Part shown: piece after piece, positions 40,382-49,229 of the stretch
Position numbering within the stretch: the stretch's first letter is position 1
Layout of the letters: the number at the start of each line of letters is the position of its first letter
Source: Sporomusaceae bacterium UBA7701
GTDB taxonomy: Bacteria; Bacillota; Negativicutes; Sporomusales; UBA7701
Assembly: GCA_002482545.1 (NCBI GenBank)
Contig: DLGF01000020.1
Span: 149,848-213,847 of the forward strand
DNA length: 64,000 nucleotides
Direction of reading: 5' to 3'
Position numbers and translations under genes: made by a program
Notes under the pieces: generated by a model
Databases searched by the model: none
Seen by the model: the letters and a program-made list of their open reading frames with translations, nothing else
Told to the model about the DNA's origin: nothing

Positions 40382-41605
40382 GTGGAAATAAAATCGATCC
40401 TAGCGGCAATCGACGATCTGGCGCATTTTTCGCAAGGCGACCGGGGTGTGACCCGGCTGGCCTTCAGCGACGAAGATCAGGCTGCCCGGCAATACATCGA
40501 GCGGCTCATGGGCGAGGCGGGGCTGACCGTCCGGACCGACCCTTTCGGCAACCTGATCGGGCGATTGGAAGGGACGGACCCGAAGGCGCCGGCCGTCGTT
40601 ACCGGCTCCCATCTGGATACCGTTCCGGAGGGCGGCAAATATGACGGTGTGCTGGGGGTGATCGGCGGCCTGGCGGCCGTCAAGCGTCTAAGCCATGAAG
40701 GCCCCCTGACCCATCCGCTGGAAGTCGTCGCCTTCGCGGCGGAGGAATCCAGCCGGTTCAGCCATGCCACCATGGGGAGCAAGGCAATGACCGGGACGGC
40801 TAATCTCATCGCCTGGGCCAAGGCAAGGGATGAGCAGGGGATAAGTCTGGCCGAAGCTCTTGCCCGCCGGGGCATTGACCTTGGCCGGGTAAAGGAGGCG
40901 GTCCGCTCCAGGGACGAGATTAAAGCCTTCCTGGAGCTGCATATCGAGCAGGGTCCCGTTCTCGAACGCACCGGGAACAAAATCGGGATTGTGGAAGCAA
41001 TCGCCGCCCCGACCCGCTTGAAAATCATCGTCGAGGGAACTGCCGGCCATTCCGGGGCAACCCCGATGGAAGCGCGGCAGGATGCCTTGGTGAGCGCCGC
41101 CATGATCATTCTCGCTGTCCAGGAGATTGCCCTGGAACGCCATCATCAGGGAACCGTGGGAACCGTCGGCGTCCTCCGGGTCCACCCGAACGCCATGAAT
41201 GTCATACCCGGCCGGGTGGAAATGGGCGTGGACATCCGCGGGGTCAATCACGAAAGCATTATTGAAACCATTCAGGACCTCAAGGATGAGGTCAGTAGCA
41301 TCGCCGACAGTCAGGAAACGCCGGTCGCCATTGAGGTAACAGCCTCGGAAACACCGGTGGCGCTGGATGAAGAGTTGATTGAAATCTGTGAGGCGGTCTG
41401 CCGTGAACTGGATGTGCCTTATAAGTTCATGAACAGCGGGGCGGGGCATGACGCCATGAACATGGCGGCCGTCGTTCCCAGCGCGATGATCCTGATTCCC
41501 TGCCGGGACGGCCTCAGTCACAACCCCGAAGAGTACGTCGATGCGGCCGATATCATGCAAGGGATCGACGTATTGACCGAAGTCCTGCGCCGACTGGCAC
41601 AATAG
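40382..41605 (+). CDS. M20-family amidohydrolase (N-carbamoyl-L-amino-acid hydrolase / allantoate amidohydrolase type)
   Basis: 407 residues from GTG 40382 (GGGGAGG upstream). The hydantoinase/carbamoylase signature is clear: VVTGSHLDTVPEGGKYDG (His and Asp ligands), AFAAEESSRFSHATMGSKAMTG, LELHIEQGPVLE, GTAGHSGATPM and MNSGAGHDAMNMA with the late His ligand. These are two-zinc enzymes that remove carbamoyl groups from N-carbamoyl amino acids, ureidoglycolate or allantoate. The substrate cannot be told from sequence and no hydantoinase gene is adjacent. Confidence 0.88.
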   Translation: MEIKSILAAIDDLAHFSQGDRGVTRLAFSDEDQAARQYIERLMGEAGLTVRTDPFGNLIGRLEGTDPKAPAVVTGSHLDTVPEGGKYDGVLGVIGGLAAVKRLSHEGPLTHPLEVVAFAAEESSRFSHATMGSKAMTGTANLIAWAKARDEQGISLAEALARRGIDLGRVKEAVRSRDEIKAFLELHIEQGPVLERTGNKIGIVEAIAAPTRLKIIVEGTAGHSGATPMEARQDALVSAAMIILAVQEIALERHHQGTVGTVGVLRVHPNAMNVIPGRVEMGVDIRGVNHESIIETIQDLKDEVSSIADSQETPVAIEVTASETPVALDEELIEICEAVCRELDVPYKFMNSGAGHDAMNMAAVVPSAMILIPCRDGLSHNPEEYVDAADIMQGIDVLTEVLRRLAQ

Positions 41606-41635
41606 ACCTTCCGCAGATGGGCCTTTCTCGTCAGC

Positions 41636-41671
41636 CTTAGACCTCCCGACACGGGAGGTCTAAGTATTTAG
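41636..41671 (+). terminator. Terminator after the M20 amidohydrolase gene
   Basis: CTTAGACCTCCC (41636-41647) pairs with GGGAGGTCTAAG (41653-41664), followed by TATTTAG. Confidence 0.75.
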
Positions 41672-41750
41672 ACAGGTAAATATTTCGCCTTTAAAATTAT
41701 GTCTACTTCATGGTACAATCGATGAGAGCCCTGTGGAAAGGAGTTGTCCT

Positions 41751-42479
41751 ATGAAAAAGATTGCCGTAATCGCCGTGGCAGTTATGGCTGCGACTGCTTT
41801 TGCTCCCGGGTTGCCGCAGGCCAGCGCCGCGCCGCTCGACGACGCGCTGGCGGCTCTGGTGTCCCAGACGGCGGCCCAGAACCCCACTGTATCCGCCCTT
41901 CAGCAGCTCGCTTCGACTCCGGAAGGGAAAACCGCCCTGGTCAACCTGCTTACCAACGCCGCTATGGCCCGCACCGGTCAAACCGACACCGCCGGCCTGG
42001 CCGCACTGGGCAACAGCGCGGAGTTCCGCGACGCTGTGACGTCCGTCGCCCGGCAGGAAGTTCAGCAGGCTGTCGAGGAAAAGCTCGGTCCCTATAAAGA
42101 CAGTCTGGCGCTGCTGAACCAGTTGTTCCAGAACACCGGCCCCGACGCCAAAACGGAGAATATTTCCGCGAAGGTTCCGTTTGAATATCACAAGGTCATC
42201 GATATGACCGCCACCGCATACGCTCCCGGTATGCTGGACAATGGCCGCTGGAACGACCGCACCTATCTTGGCGGTTCGGTCCGCAAAGGCGTGGTCGCCG
42301 TCGATCCTGCGGTAATCCCGCTCGGGACCAAGGTCTGGATCGAAGGCTACGGGGCCGCGGTAGCGGAAGACATGGGCAGCGCCATCAAAGGCGACCGGAT
42401 CGACCTGGCCTTCGACAGCCGCCAGGAAGCGATCAACTACGGCATGAAACCGGTCAAGGTATATATCCTCAACCAGTGA
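41751..42479 (+). CDS. Secreted 3D-domain protein (cell-wall enzyme)
   Basis: 242 residues. The first 32 residues are a signal peptide (MKKIAVIAVAVMAATAF to AAP). A helical region of about 110 residues follows, and then a C-terminal 3D domain: IDMTATAYAPGMLDNG, KGVVAVDPAVIPLGTKVWIEGYG, AEDMGSAIKGDRIDLAFDS. The three aspartates of that domain lie in the DP, ED and DL positions that name the family. 3D domains share the MltA-like double-psi barrel and act on or bind peptidoglycan. AAAGGAG lies before the ATG at 41751. Confidence 0.85.
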   Translation: MKKIAVIAVAVMAATAFAPGLPQASAAPLDDALAALVSQTAAQNPTVSALQQLASTPEGKTALVNLLTNAAMARTGQTDTAGLAALGNSAEFRDAVTSVARQEVQQAVEEKLGPYKDSLALLNQLFQNTGPDAKTENISAKVPFEYHKVIDMTATAYAPGMLDNGRWNDRTYLGGSVRKGVVAVDPAVIPLGTKVWIEGYGAAVAEDMGSAIKGDRIDLAFDSRQEAINYGMKPVKVYILNQ

Positions 42480-42563
42480 TGCCGGCGGAACGAGGCCCTA
42501 GGCCGCCGTTCCGGTACATATCAAGCAGGATGATGAAAGCGGGCCTCGCGAAGGGGGCTCTTT

Positions 42564-43787
42564 TTAGTTTGTCCCGCTAGCCGCCAGCACTTCCCGGCGG
42601 GCCTTGTCCAGAGCTTCAGCCAGCTTGTCCGAGAAGGGACCGCCGCCCTGGGCCCAGTTGGCGCTGCCGCCGCCTTTGCCTCCCACCAGGGGAAGAAGGC
42701 TCTTGAGCAGGGCGCCGGTGTTGAGCGCCAGGCCGGGGGTGCAGGCGAACAGAAACTGGGATTTGTTTTCCTCCGGCAGTCCGGCGGCCAAAAGGATGAT
42801 GACAGGGCCCAGAGTCAGGAGCTGTCTGGCGAAATCGGCCAGTTCAAGCGGCGGCTGGCCTTCATAGGCTTTGACAATGACTTTTGCGCCGTCGCCGGTT
42901 GAAGGAGCCCCTCCGTAGGCTTCGGCCGCCAGCAGGCGGCCCAGTTCCTGCCTGGTGGCCTGCAGTTCCCTGTGGAGGCCTTCCAGTTTGGCCAGTTGCT
43001 TTTCCACTGCCGCCGGAACTTCGGCCGGCGGGACCGAAAGACGGGTGGACAGCTGGCGGACGGCCGACAGGCAAAGGCCATGATCGGCCAGCGCGCGGCC
43101 GCCGCAGACAAAGTCGACGCGGGTGACGCCGGATTTGCGTTCCCAGCCCCGGATTTTGATGCCGCCAATCTGGCCGGTATTGGACACATGAGTTCCGCCG
43201 CAGGGACAGCAATCGATTCCGGGCATTTCCACCAGCCTGAGGCTGCCGAAGCCTTTGGTGGGCAGTTTGCGCAGCGGGAACCGGCTGAGATCGGCGTCGG
43301 TCACCTGATGGGTGCTGACCGGCAGCGTCGCATAAACGGCGGCGTTGGCTCTCGCTTCCACCGCCGCAGCCTGGCCGGCGGAGAGCGACTCGAGCGCGAT
43401 ATCGATATACACTGCGTCAGGGCCGAGATGAAACCCGACATTTTCTGCGCCGAACAACTCGAGAAAGGCGCCGGACAGGACGTGTTCGCCGCTGTGCTGC
43501 TGCATATGATCAAACCGCCGGGCCCAGTCCAGCCGTCCGGTGACTTCCTCCACGGCAGGAGCCTCGGCCACGACATGCACGATTTCGCCGTTTTTGCTGT
43601 GAACCTCGAGGACGGGGATATCGTTCAGCCGGCCGGTGTCGCAAGGCTGGCCGCCGCCCTCGGGATAAAACGCCGTGCGGTCGAGAACAACCCCGGTGCG
43701 TCCGTCTTCCAGTTGTATTGCGGCTAAAACCCGCGCGCTGAATTCTTTCAGGTAGGGATCGGAGTAATACAGTTTTTCGGTTGCCAA
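42564..43787 (-). CDS. Alanyl-tRNA editing protein AlaX-L (with DHHA1 domain)
   Basis: 407 residues. The editing domain has TAFYPEGGGQPCDTG, the zinc motif HMQQHSGEH near residue 94 and the second zinc motif CCPCGGTH near residue 193, which together hydrolyse mischarged Ser- or Gly-tRNA(Ala). A coiled linker (VEKQLAKLEGLHRELQATRQEL) leads to a C-terminal DHHA1 domain ending GGKGGGSANWAQGGG. It stands alone, convergent to the 3D-domain gene, so it is a trans-editing factor rather than part of AlaRS. Confidence 0.9.
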   Translation of the reverse strand: MATEKLYYSDPYLKEFSARVLAAIQLEDGRTGVVLDRTAFYPEGGGQPCDTGRLNDIPVLEVHSKNGEIVHVVAEAPAVEEVTGRLDWARRFDHMQQHSGEHVLSGAFLELFGAENVGFHLGPDAVYIDIALESLSAGQAAAVEARANAAVYATLPVSTHQVTDADLSRFPLRKLPTKGFGSLRLVEMPGIDCCPCGGTHVSNTGQIGGIKIRGWERKSGVTRVDFVCGGRALADHGLCLSAVRQLSTRLSVPPAEVPAAVEKQLAKLEGLHRELQATRQELGRLLAAEAYGGAPSTGDGAKVIVKAYEGQPPLELADFARQLLTLGPVIILLAAGLPEENKSQFLFACTPGLALNTGALLKSLLPLVGGKGGGSANWAQGGGPFSDKLAEALDKARREVLAASGTN

Positions 43788-43916
43788 ATTGCCTTCCTCC
43801 CAGTGTTTTAGTACAACCTTATTATAACGGACATGGGGGCCGGGAGTAAAACTGGAATGGATATTTAACGTCGCCGCATATATATTTGATGAAAAGGCAG
43901 CAAGGGGGCGGCGATA

Positions 43917-44630
43917 ATGAGATTTTGGACGGTGAACGCGAACCGTCGTTCGCGGCTATACTTCGGATTGGTGCTTTTCCTGGTCGCCGGATTGGCGTTT
44001 ACGATTGCTTTCGAATGGTGGGCCGAGCAGGAACTGGCCGCGATTCCCGGTCAACCGACCACACCGCCTCCGGGGAAAGTCACCTTGATCGTGAAAATTC
44101 CTTCCCGCTTGCTGGAAGTATACAATGACGGCACACTCTATAAGCGGTACCAGATTGCTGTGGGAAAAAGAAATACGCCCACGCCGATCGGCGACTGGAC
44201 GATTATTTGGAAGGCCTACCATTCCGGCGACATTTTCGGCACCCGGTTCATGGGGCTTGATGTGCCCTGGGGCGGCTACGGAATTCACGGCACCAATCAG
44301 CCTTGGTCCATCGGGCAATTTGCCAGCCATGGCTGTATAAGGCTGCGGAATAAGGATATCGAGGAATTGTTTGAATGGGTGCCTGTCGGCACCCCGGTCC
44401 GGATTGAGGACCGCCAGGAAAGAATCCTGCGCACTCTGCAATATGCGATGTCCGGGCCGGATGTGGTGCGGCTCCAGAACAAACTGAAAAAGCTCGGTTA
44501 CCTGGAAGGACGGGCGGAGGGATTCTTCAACCGGGATACCCAGGAAGCCCTCAAACGGTTTCAATTTGACCGCGGGCTCAAGCCCAGCGGCATTGCGGAC
44601 CGAAAAACCCTGGATTTGCTGGGAGTGTGA
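43917..44630 (+). CDS. L,D-transpeptidase (YkuD) with peptidoglycan-binding domain
   Basis: 237 residues. One N-terminal membrane helix (LYFGLVLFLVAGLAFTIAFEW) anchors it, followed by the YkuD catalytic domain (about 55-165) with HGTNQPWSIGQFASHGCIRL, containing the conserved His and the nucleophile Cys of SHGC. A PG_binding_1 domain closes the chain (DVVRLQNKLKKLGYLEGRAEGFFNRDTQEALKRFQ). It makes 3-3 cross-links or modifies spore or vegetative peptidoglycan outside the membrane. Confidence 0.92.
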   Translation: MRFWTVNANRRSRLYFGLVLFLVAGLAFTIAFEWWAEQELAAIPGQPTTPPPGKVTLIVKIPSRLLEVYNDGTLYKRYQIAVGKRNTPTPIGDWTIIWKAYHSGDIFGTRFMGLDVPWGGYGIHGTNQPWSIGQFASHGCIRLRNKDIEELFEWVPVGTPVRIEDRQERILRTLQYAMSGPDVVRLQNKLKKLGYLEGRAEGFFNRDTQEALKRFQFDRGLKPSGIADRKTLDLLGV

Positions 44631-44718
44631 GGGGCCTGAAGGTTTGGCGCGAACGCCGGGGGCCCGCCGGTTCCTGAAAGCGCCGAATGGCGCCGCTGCG
44701 GCGCCTGGCCCCCGTTTA

Positions 44719-44747
44719 TTGACCGTTTGGCAAGAATATAGTAGAAT
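44719..44747 (+). promoter_or_regulatory. SigmaA promoter of the c-di-AMP riboswitch
   Basis: TTGACC (44719-44724), 17 bp, TAGAAT (44742-44747), a few nucleotides before the riboswitch begins. Confidence 0.75.
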
Positions 44748-44751
44748 TATG

Positions 44752-44880
44752 ATAACGCCGAATCCGTAATACGGTACGGGGGACCCGCATAAACCGGGGG
44801 TGAACCTGCCTAGCGGCAGGAGGGGACTTCTCTTCTTCTCTTTGACCCTAACCCGACAGCTAACCTCGGAGGCGCTTAAC
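44752..44880 (+). promoter_or_regulatory. c-di-AMP riboswitch (ydaO-yuaA class)
   Basis: The leader keeps the class hallmarks in order: ACGCCGAATCCGT at the 5' side, CGGGGGACCCGC, CCGGGGGTGAACCTGCC, a variable hairpin, and the 3' element ACCCGACAGCTAACCTCGG (44851-44869) closing on GGCGCTTAAC. These RNAs bind cyclic di-AMP and usually lower expression of cell-wall hydrolases and transporters. Here it precedes a secreted 3D-domain protein, the standard kind of target. Confidence 0.9.
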
Positions 44881-44896
44881 AAGAGAGGTGACCTAA

Positions 44897-45490
44897 TTGA
44901 AAAAAATTCTCCTGGTCATGGCCTTCGCCCTGGCTTTATTGCTTAACGCCACCGCGGCCTTTGCCGACGGGACGGACAAGCCGATCCCGATCACCCCGGG
45001 TTCGCGGGGGGAAGAGGTAAAGACCCTGCAGAAACTCTTAGCCGACACCGGTTTTTATGCCGGAGAAATCGACGGAGTTTTCGGCGGCGGTACCGCGCAG
45101 GCGGTTAAGGAATTCCAGTCCTGTTACGGGCTGGAGGCCGACGGTGTGGTGGGGCAGGACACCATAGCCTTCCTGCAGCGGGAACGGGCCACCAATCAGC
45201 CTGGCCGGTATAGCAGGGAACTGACCATGACGGCTACCGCGTATACCCGGTTCGATGACGGCAATGGCAGCTACACGAGGCGCGGCCATCTCCTCCGCAG
45301 GGGACTGGTTGCCGTGGACCCCGGAGTGATTCCCTTGGGAACACGCCTGTACATACCGGGCTACGGCTACGCCATCGCCGACGATATCGGCGGGGCGATC
45401 AAGGGACATGTGATTGATCTGGCCTTTGACAGCCGCCCCGAGGCGCTGCAATTTGGCAGGCAGAAAGTAACTGTATATGTTCTGGATTAG
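44897..45490 (+). CDS. Secreted 3D-domain protein with peptidoglycan-binding domain, under c-di-AMP control
   Basis: 197 residues from TTG 44897 behind AGAGAGGTGA. Signal peptide at 1-23 (ILLVMAFALALLLNATAAFA). PG_binding_1 domain about 33-95 (GSRGEEVKTLQKLLADTGFYAGEIDGVFGGGTAQAVKEFQ). 3D domain about 108-197 (LTMTATAYTRFDDGNG, RRGLVAVDPGVIPLGTRLYIPGYG, ADDIGGAIKGHVIDLAFDSR). It resembles the YocH/YuiC type of autolysin-like proteins of Firmicutes. The second 3D-domain gene in 3 kb; only this one has the riboswitch. Confidence 0.9.
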   Translation: MKKILLVMAFALALLLNATAAFADGTDKPIPITPGSRGEEVKTLQKLLADTGFYAGEIDGVFGGGTAQAVKEFQSCYGLEADGVVGQDTIAFLQRERATNQPGRYSRELTMTATAYTRFDDGNGSYTRRGHLLRRGLVAVDPGVIPLGTRLYIPGYGYAIADDIGGAIKGHVIDLAFDSRPEALQFGRQKVTVYVLD

Positions 45491-45612
45491 CAGGCGCCGG
45501 CCTGCCCTTTCTTTTGCCTGAGCGAACCGGGTTTTCCCGGGCGTTCGGTCCGGGAATAGACAGCCGCGGCGGCGTATACCATAAATAGAGAAATGGGGAA
45601 AGGGTGAGTAGG

Positions 45613-45990
45613 ATGTATGAAGTCTCTCATATCGGCCTGGTAGTCAAGGACGCCGCCAAATCCGGCGAATTTTACCGGGAAATCCTCGGCTGTTCGGAGG
45701 TCGATTCCTACCGGGACAGCCGGGTTGCCCTCGTTTTTTTGCGGGCCGGGACCCAAACCATCGAACTGGTTCAGTACATGGCGGGGGAAACTGAACCGCG
45801 CCGCGCCGGAGTTGTCGACCATATCGCTTTTCAGGTGCGGGATATCGAGGCCGAGGCGGCCAGGCTGCGGCAGCGGGGTGTGAGGCTGCTATTCGATGCC
45901 CCGCGGGAGATGGCCGGCGGCAAAAAAATCTTCTTTTTCGCCGGACCGGATGGCGAACGACTTGAGTTTGTCCAGGAGGCCGCCTGCTGA
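45613..45990 (+). CDS. VOC/glyoxalase-family protein
   Basis: 125 residues in the two beta-alpha-beta-beta-beta modules of the vicinal oxygen chelate fold. Four probable metal ligands are visible: His in VSHIGLVV, Glu in TIELVQYM, His in VVDHIAFQV and Glu in GERLEFVQE. The length and order suit methylmalonyl-CoA epimerase-like or lactoylglutathione-lyase-like enzymes; the reaction is not determined. ATG 45613 is chosen over GTG 45604 by ribosome-site spacing. The next gene starts one base after the stop. Confidence 0.82.
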   Translation: MYEVSHIGLVVKDAAKSGEFYREILGCSEVDSYRDSRVALVFLRAGTQTIELVQYMAGETEPRRAGVVDHIAFQVRDIEAEAARLRQRGVRLLFDAPREMAGGKKIFFFAGPDGERLEFVQEAAC

Positions 45991-46431
45991 ATGACTAGTT
46001 ATGACTGGCTGTGGCAAAAAATGACCAGGCTGCTGAAGGACCAAAACCCCTTTGTGGGGCTCCTCCGCATGAAACTCGAAGCGCTCCGCGAGGGGGAAGC
46101 GGAGCTATCCATGCCGGTCATCCCGGAAATACATACCAATCTGTTCGGGGCGGCCCACGGGGGCGCCCTGGCGTCGCTGGCCGACACGGTCATGGGCGTG
46201 GCTTGCGCCACCAAGGGCAGCCGGGTAGTCACCATCGACATGAACATCAACTATATCCAAAGCGCGCCGGCCGGCGAGGCCGTCAAAGCCTGCGGCCGGG
46301 TCATCCATCACGGGAAAACCACGGCTGTCGTGGAGGCGGAGATCCTGGACGGCGACGGGCAGCTCTTGGCCAAGGCGAGGGGGACTTTCTTTGTTGTGGG
46401 GCCATTGGAACAAGACGATCATGGAGTGTGA
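45991..46431 (+). CDS. PaaI-family hotdog thioesterase
   Basis: 146 residues. The hotdog signature is intact: TNLFGAAHGGALASLADTVMGVACAT, where HGG and the following Asp form the active site, then VVTIDMNINYIQSAPAG and AVVEAEILDGDGQLLAKARGTFFVV. Hydrolyses an acyl-CoA, probably aromatic or medium-chain. It directly abuts the VOC gene and its end overlaps the hydrolase gene, so the three are likely co-translated. Confidence 0.88.
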   Translation: MTSYDWLWQKMTRLLKDQNPFVGLLRMKLEALREGEAELSMPVIPEIHTNLFGAAHGGALASLADTVMGVACATKGSRVVTIDMNINYIQSAPAGEAVKACGRVIHHGKTTAVVEAEILDGDGQLLAKARGTFFVVGPLEQDDHGV

Positions 46432-47170
46432 TATATCCGGACCGCAGGCCAGGTTGCCTGCGGTTGTTCATATTCCGGAAAAGCCTGTGGGCTATACCGT
46501 CGTCTGCTGTCACGGCTTTCGCGGGTCCAAGGAGGGGGGCGGACGGGCGGTGAAACTGGCGGAACGGATGGCCGGCCTGGGCTTTGCCGTCGTCCGGTTC
46601 GCTTTCACCCCCCTGACCTGCCTGTCGGCGCAGGTGGCGGAAATCGGAGCCGTCGTCGGCTGGTGCCGCGAAAATCACGGCAGCCAGATAATCCTGCTGG
46701 GACGAAGCATGGGAGGAAGCGCGGCCCTGGCTTTTGCCGCTCAGGCTGGCTGGCTGGCCGGCCTTTGCCTGTGGGCCGCCCCCTGGAACCTCGCCGAAAC
46801 ATTCCGGCTGGCCCTGGGCGAGGGGTATGACCGGCTTAGCCGCGGGGAGGAACTGGCGGTCGAAGATGAGTATGGGAAGCTCCGGTTGACGCCCCGGTTT
46901 ATCGCTGATTTTGCCAGGCATGATGCCAAAGCGGCCATCAGAGCCCTGGCGGGCATCCCGATCCTTTTTGTCCACGGCCAAGCCGACCGCATCGTTCCCG
47001 TGAAGCAAGCCGAGGAACTGTTCGCCGCCGCTTCGGAGCCCAAGGAACTGGTGATCATCCCGGGCGGCGACCATCAATTCCTCGCCGGCCATGAGCAGGC
47101 TTCCGGCGCGGTTCTGGGCTGGCTGACAAGAAACTACGGCGGAGATGGCCGCGACCTTCCGCTTCCTTGA
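46421..47170 (+). CDS. Alpha/beta hydrolase
   Basis: 249 residues from ATG 46421, overlapping the thioesterase stop by 11 nt. The fold is seen from the oxyanion segment VCCHGFRGSKEGGG, the nucleophile elbow LLGRSMGGSAAL (Ser in GRSMG), the aspartate in PILFVHGQADRIVP and the histidine in IPGGDHQFLAGHE. No signal peptide. A serine esterase or peptidase of the dienelactone/BAAT-like type, substrate unknown. Confidence 0.87.
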   Translation: MECDISGPQARLPAVVHIPEKPVGYTVVCCHGFRGSKEGGGRAVKLAERMAGLGFAVVRFAFTPLTCLSAQVAEIGAVVGWCRENHGSQIILLGRSMGGSAALAFAAQAGWLAGLCLWAAPWNLAETFRLALGEGYDRLSRGEELAVEDEYGKLRLTPRFIADFARHDAKAAIRALAGIPILFVHGQADRIVPVKQAEELFAAASEPKELVIIPGGDHQFLAGHEQASGAVLGWLTRNYGGDGRDLPLP

Positions 47171-47272
47171 TATTCGCGCGCGGGCTTACCATAAAGAGGC
47201 GCTGCATAACTAAACGGCCTACGCTCTATACTACCAGGAAGAAGATACTTTTCAGGTAAGGAGCGTGCCATA

Positions 47273-47725
47273 TTGGATTTTATACCGGCCTATCTGTTGC
47301 CGCTCGTCCTGGCGTTGATATCCGGCATTCTCATGGCTGTGCAGGGATCGCTGAATACGGCGCTGAGTAAAGTGGTCGGCATATGGGAAGCGACGTTTGT
47401 CGTCCATGCGACCGGTACCCTAGTGCTAATCGTAGTGCTTTTCTTATTCAAAATCGGCAGGGGGAATCTCGGGCAGTTGGCTCAGGCCCCGTGGTATTCC
47501 TACCTTGGCGGCATTGTCGGCGTATTCATTATCTACCTGGTGGCGGCCAGCATACCGGAAGTGGGGGTTGCCAACGCAACTACCGCAATTATTGTCGGGC
47601 AGGTTCTCACCGCAGTCATCATCGATCACTTCGGCATCTTCGGCCTCGACCGGGCTCCCTGCAGCTGGAATCAGCTCGCAGGCCTGGCGCTGCTGGCCAT
47701 TGGTGCCAAATTGCTCTTAAAATGA
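47273..47725 (+). CDS. YdcZ-like (DUF606) small membrane transporter
   Basis: 150 residues with five hydrophobic segments. LVLALISGILMAVQGSLNTALSKVVGIWEATFVVHATGTLVL is the DUF606/YdcZ half-transporter signature of the drug/metabolite superfamily. TTG at 47273 behind AAGGAG. Such proteins usually work as dimers or with a second copy; the substrate is unknown. Confidence 0.82.
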   Translation: MDFIPAYLLPLVLALISGILMAVQGSLNTALSKVVGIWEATFVVHATGTLVLIVVLFLFKIGRGNLGQLAQAPWYSYLGGIVGVFIIYLVAASIPEVGVANATTAIIVGQVLTAVIIDHFGIFGLDRAPCSWNQLAGLALLAIGAKLLLK

Positions 47726-47815
47726 CAGATTTTTCTTCACAAACAAAATAAGATACGATATACTTATTTTTAGGGTTTTTTCGCCAATGTCGAAATTCAG
47801 CAAGGAGGATAAGTA

Positions 47816-48949
47816 ATGGATTTTAACTTTACTCCCGACCAGCTTGCCCTTAAGAAGATGGCTCAGGATGTGGCAGCAAAAGAAATCACGCCTTACGCCC
47901 TCGAAATGGATCATAAAGGAGAAATCAAACCGGACCTGATCAAAAAACTGGATGAGGCCGGGCTGATCAACCTGGTAGTGCCTGAAGAGTACGATGGTCC
48001 GGGGCTTGACGCCTTGTCGATCGCTCTCATCTACGAAGAGCTCGGCAAAGCCTGCGCCGGTGTCGCTACAACGATCGCTGCCAACGCTTTGGCGTCTTAT
48101 CCCGTAATCCTCATGGGCAATGAGGAGCAGAAAAAGCACTTCTTTGAAGTGATCAACAGCGGTAAACTTGCCGCCTTTGCCCTTACCGAGCCGGGAGCCG
48201 GCTCCGATGCGGGCGCTGTCGCCACCACGGCGAACAAAGACGGCGATCACTACCTGCTCAACGGCACCAAATGTTTCATCACCAACGGCGGTATGGCCGA
48301 TATCTACGTAATTTTTGCCAACACCCGCAAATCGGCCGGTATCCGCGGCCTGACGGCCTTCATGGTCGACCGCAACACTCCGGGCTTCTCGGTGGGAAAA
48401 GAAGAAGACAAAATGGGAATCCGGGCGTCCAACACCTGCGAACTTATCCTTGATAATGTCCGTGTTCCTGAGACCAACCGCCTCGGCAGGGAAGGCGAAG
48501 GCTTCAAGATTGCCATGAAGACCCTGGACGCCGCCCGTCCGCTGGTTGGAGCGGTTTCCGTCGGCATCGCCCAGGCTGCTTTCGAGACGGCGGTAAAATA
48601 CTCCAAAGAACGGGTTCAATTCGGAAAACCCATCGCCTCTTTCCAACTGGTGCAGGCGATGATCGCCGACATGGCGATGTCGATCGAATCGGCCCGTCTT
48701 CTGGTCTACCGGGCCTGCTGGCTCAAAGACGCCGGCCTGCCCTTCGCCAAAGAAGCGGCTATGGCCAAATGCTACGCCTCCGACGCCGCTATGCAGGTAA
48801 CCACCAATGCGGTCCAGATTCTCGGCGGCTACGGCTACATCAAGGAATACCCGGCCGAGAAATACATGCGCGACGCCAAGATCATGCAGATCTACGAGGG
48901 CACCAACCAGATCCAGCGGCTGGTCATCGCCAATCAAATTTTATACTAA
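47816..48949 (+). CDS. Acyl-CoA dehydrogenase (short-chain type)
   Basis: 377 residues with the full acyl-CoA dehydrogenase fold: AFALTEPGAGSDAGAVATTA (FAD/substrate segment), KCFITNGGMADIYVIFA, RVQFGKPIASFQLVQ and the catalytic glutamate in QIYEGTNQIQRLVIA near residue 363. Best fit is butyryl-CoA-type dehydrogenase. No etfAB or crotonase is adjacent, so the electron acceptor must be encoded elsewhere. AAGGAGG lies before the ATG. Confidence 0.9.
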   Translation: MDFNFTPDQLALKKMAQDVAAKEITPYALEMDHKGEIKPDLIKKLDEAGLINLVVPEEYDGPGLDALSIALIYEELGKACAGVATTIAANALASYPVILMGNEEQKKHFFEVINSGKLAAFALTEPGAGSDAGAVATTANKDGDHYLLNGTKCFITNGGMADIYVIFANTRKSAGIRGLTAFMVDRNTPGFSVGKEEDKMGIRASNTCELILDNVRVPETNRLGREGEGFKIAMKTLDAARPLVGAVSVGIAQAAFETAVKYSKERVQFGKPIASFQLVQAMIADMAMSIESARLLVYRACWLKDAGLPFAKEAAMAKCYASDAAMQVTTNAVQILGGYGYIKEYPAEKYMRDAKIMQIYEGTNQIQRLVIANQILY

Positions 48950-49024
48950 AACAATCTCTTGACATTCCTTGTTTACAGTAATATAATATCTCTTGCGGCG
49001 GTCGATTGAACTGCCGCGGGACAA

Positions 49025-49101
49025 GGGGTTATAGCTCAGTTGGTTAGAGCGCTTCGTTGACATCGAAGAGGCCAGCGGTTCGAGTCCGTTTAACCCCACC
49101 A
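49025..49101 (+). tRNA. tRNA-Val (anticodon GAC)
   Basis: A 77-nt cloverleaf. Acceptor GGGGTTA pairs with TAACCCC and an encoded ACCA end follows. The D arm is GCTC-AGTTGGTTA-GAGC, the anticodon stem CTTCG/CGAAG has loop TTGACAT, so the anticodon is GAC (Val), and the T arm is AGCGG-TTCGAGT-CCGTT with one G-U pair. Confidence 0.92.
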
Positions 49102-49111
49102 GTAAATTCGA

Positions 49112-49140
49112 GGGTTTGCAGAGATGCAAACCCGTTTTTT
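49112..49140 (+). terminator. Terminator of the tRNA-Val transcript
   Basis: GGGTTTGCA (49112-49120) pairs with TGCAAACCC (49125-49133), then CGTTTTTT. Confidence 0.88.
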
Positions 49141-49229
49141 ATGTAATATTGCCCTTTACACTGTCCCTTAGGATTGTTTTAGAATAGACATTTTTATATA
49201 ATGTGCATAAACAGGACTCTGGAGGAAGA

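Noticed and set aside
42484..42514. CGGAACG/CGTTCCG inverted repeat after the first 3D-domain gene
   Set aside because: Could be a terminator for convergent genes, but no T run follows on either side, so it is not listed as a feature.
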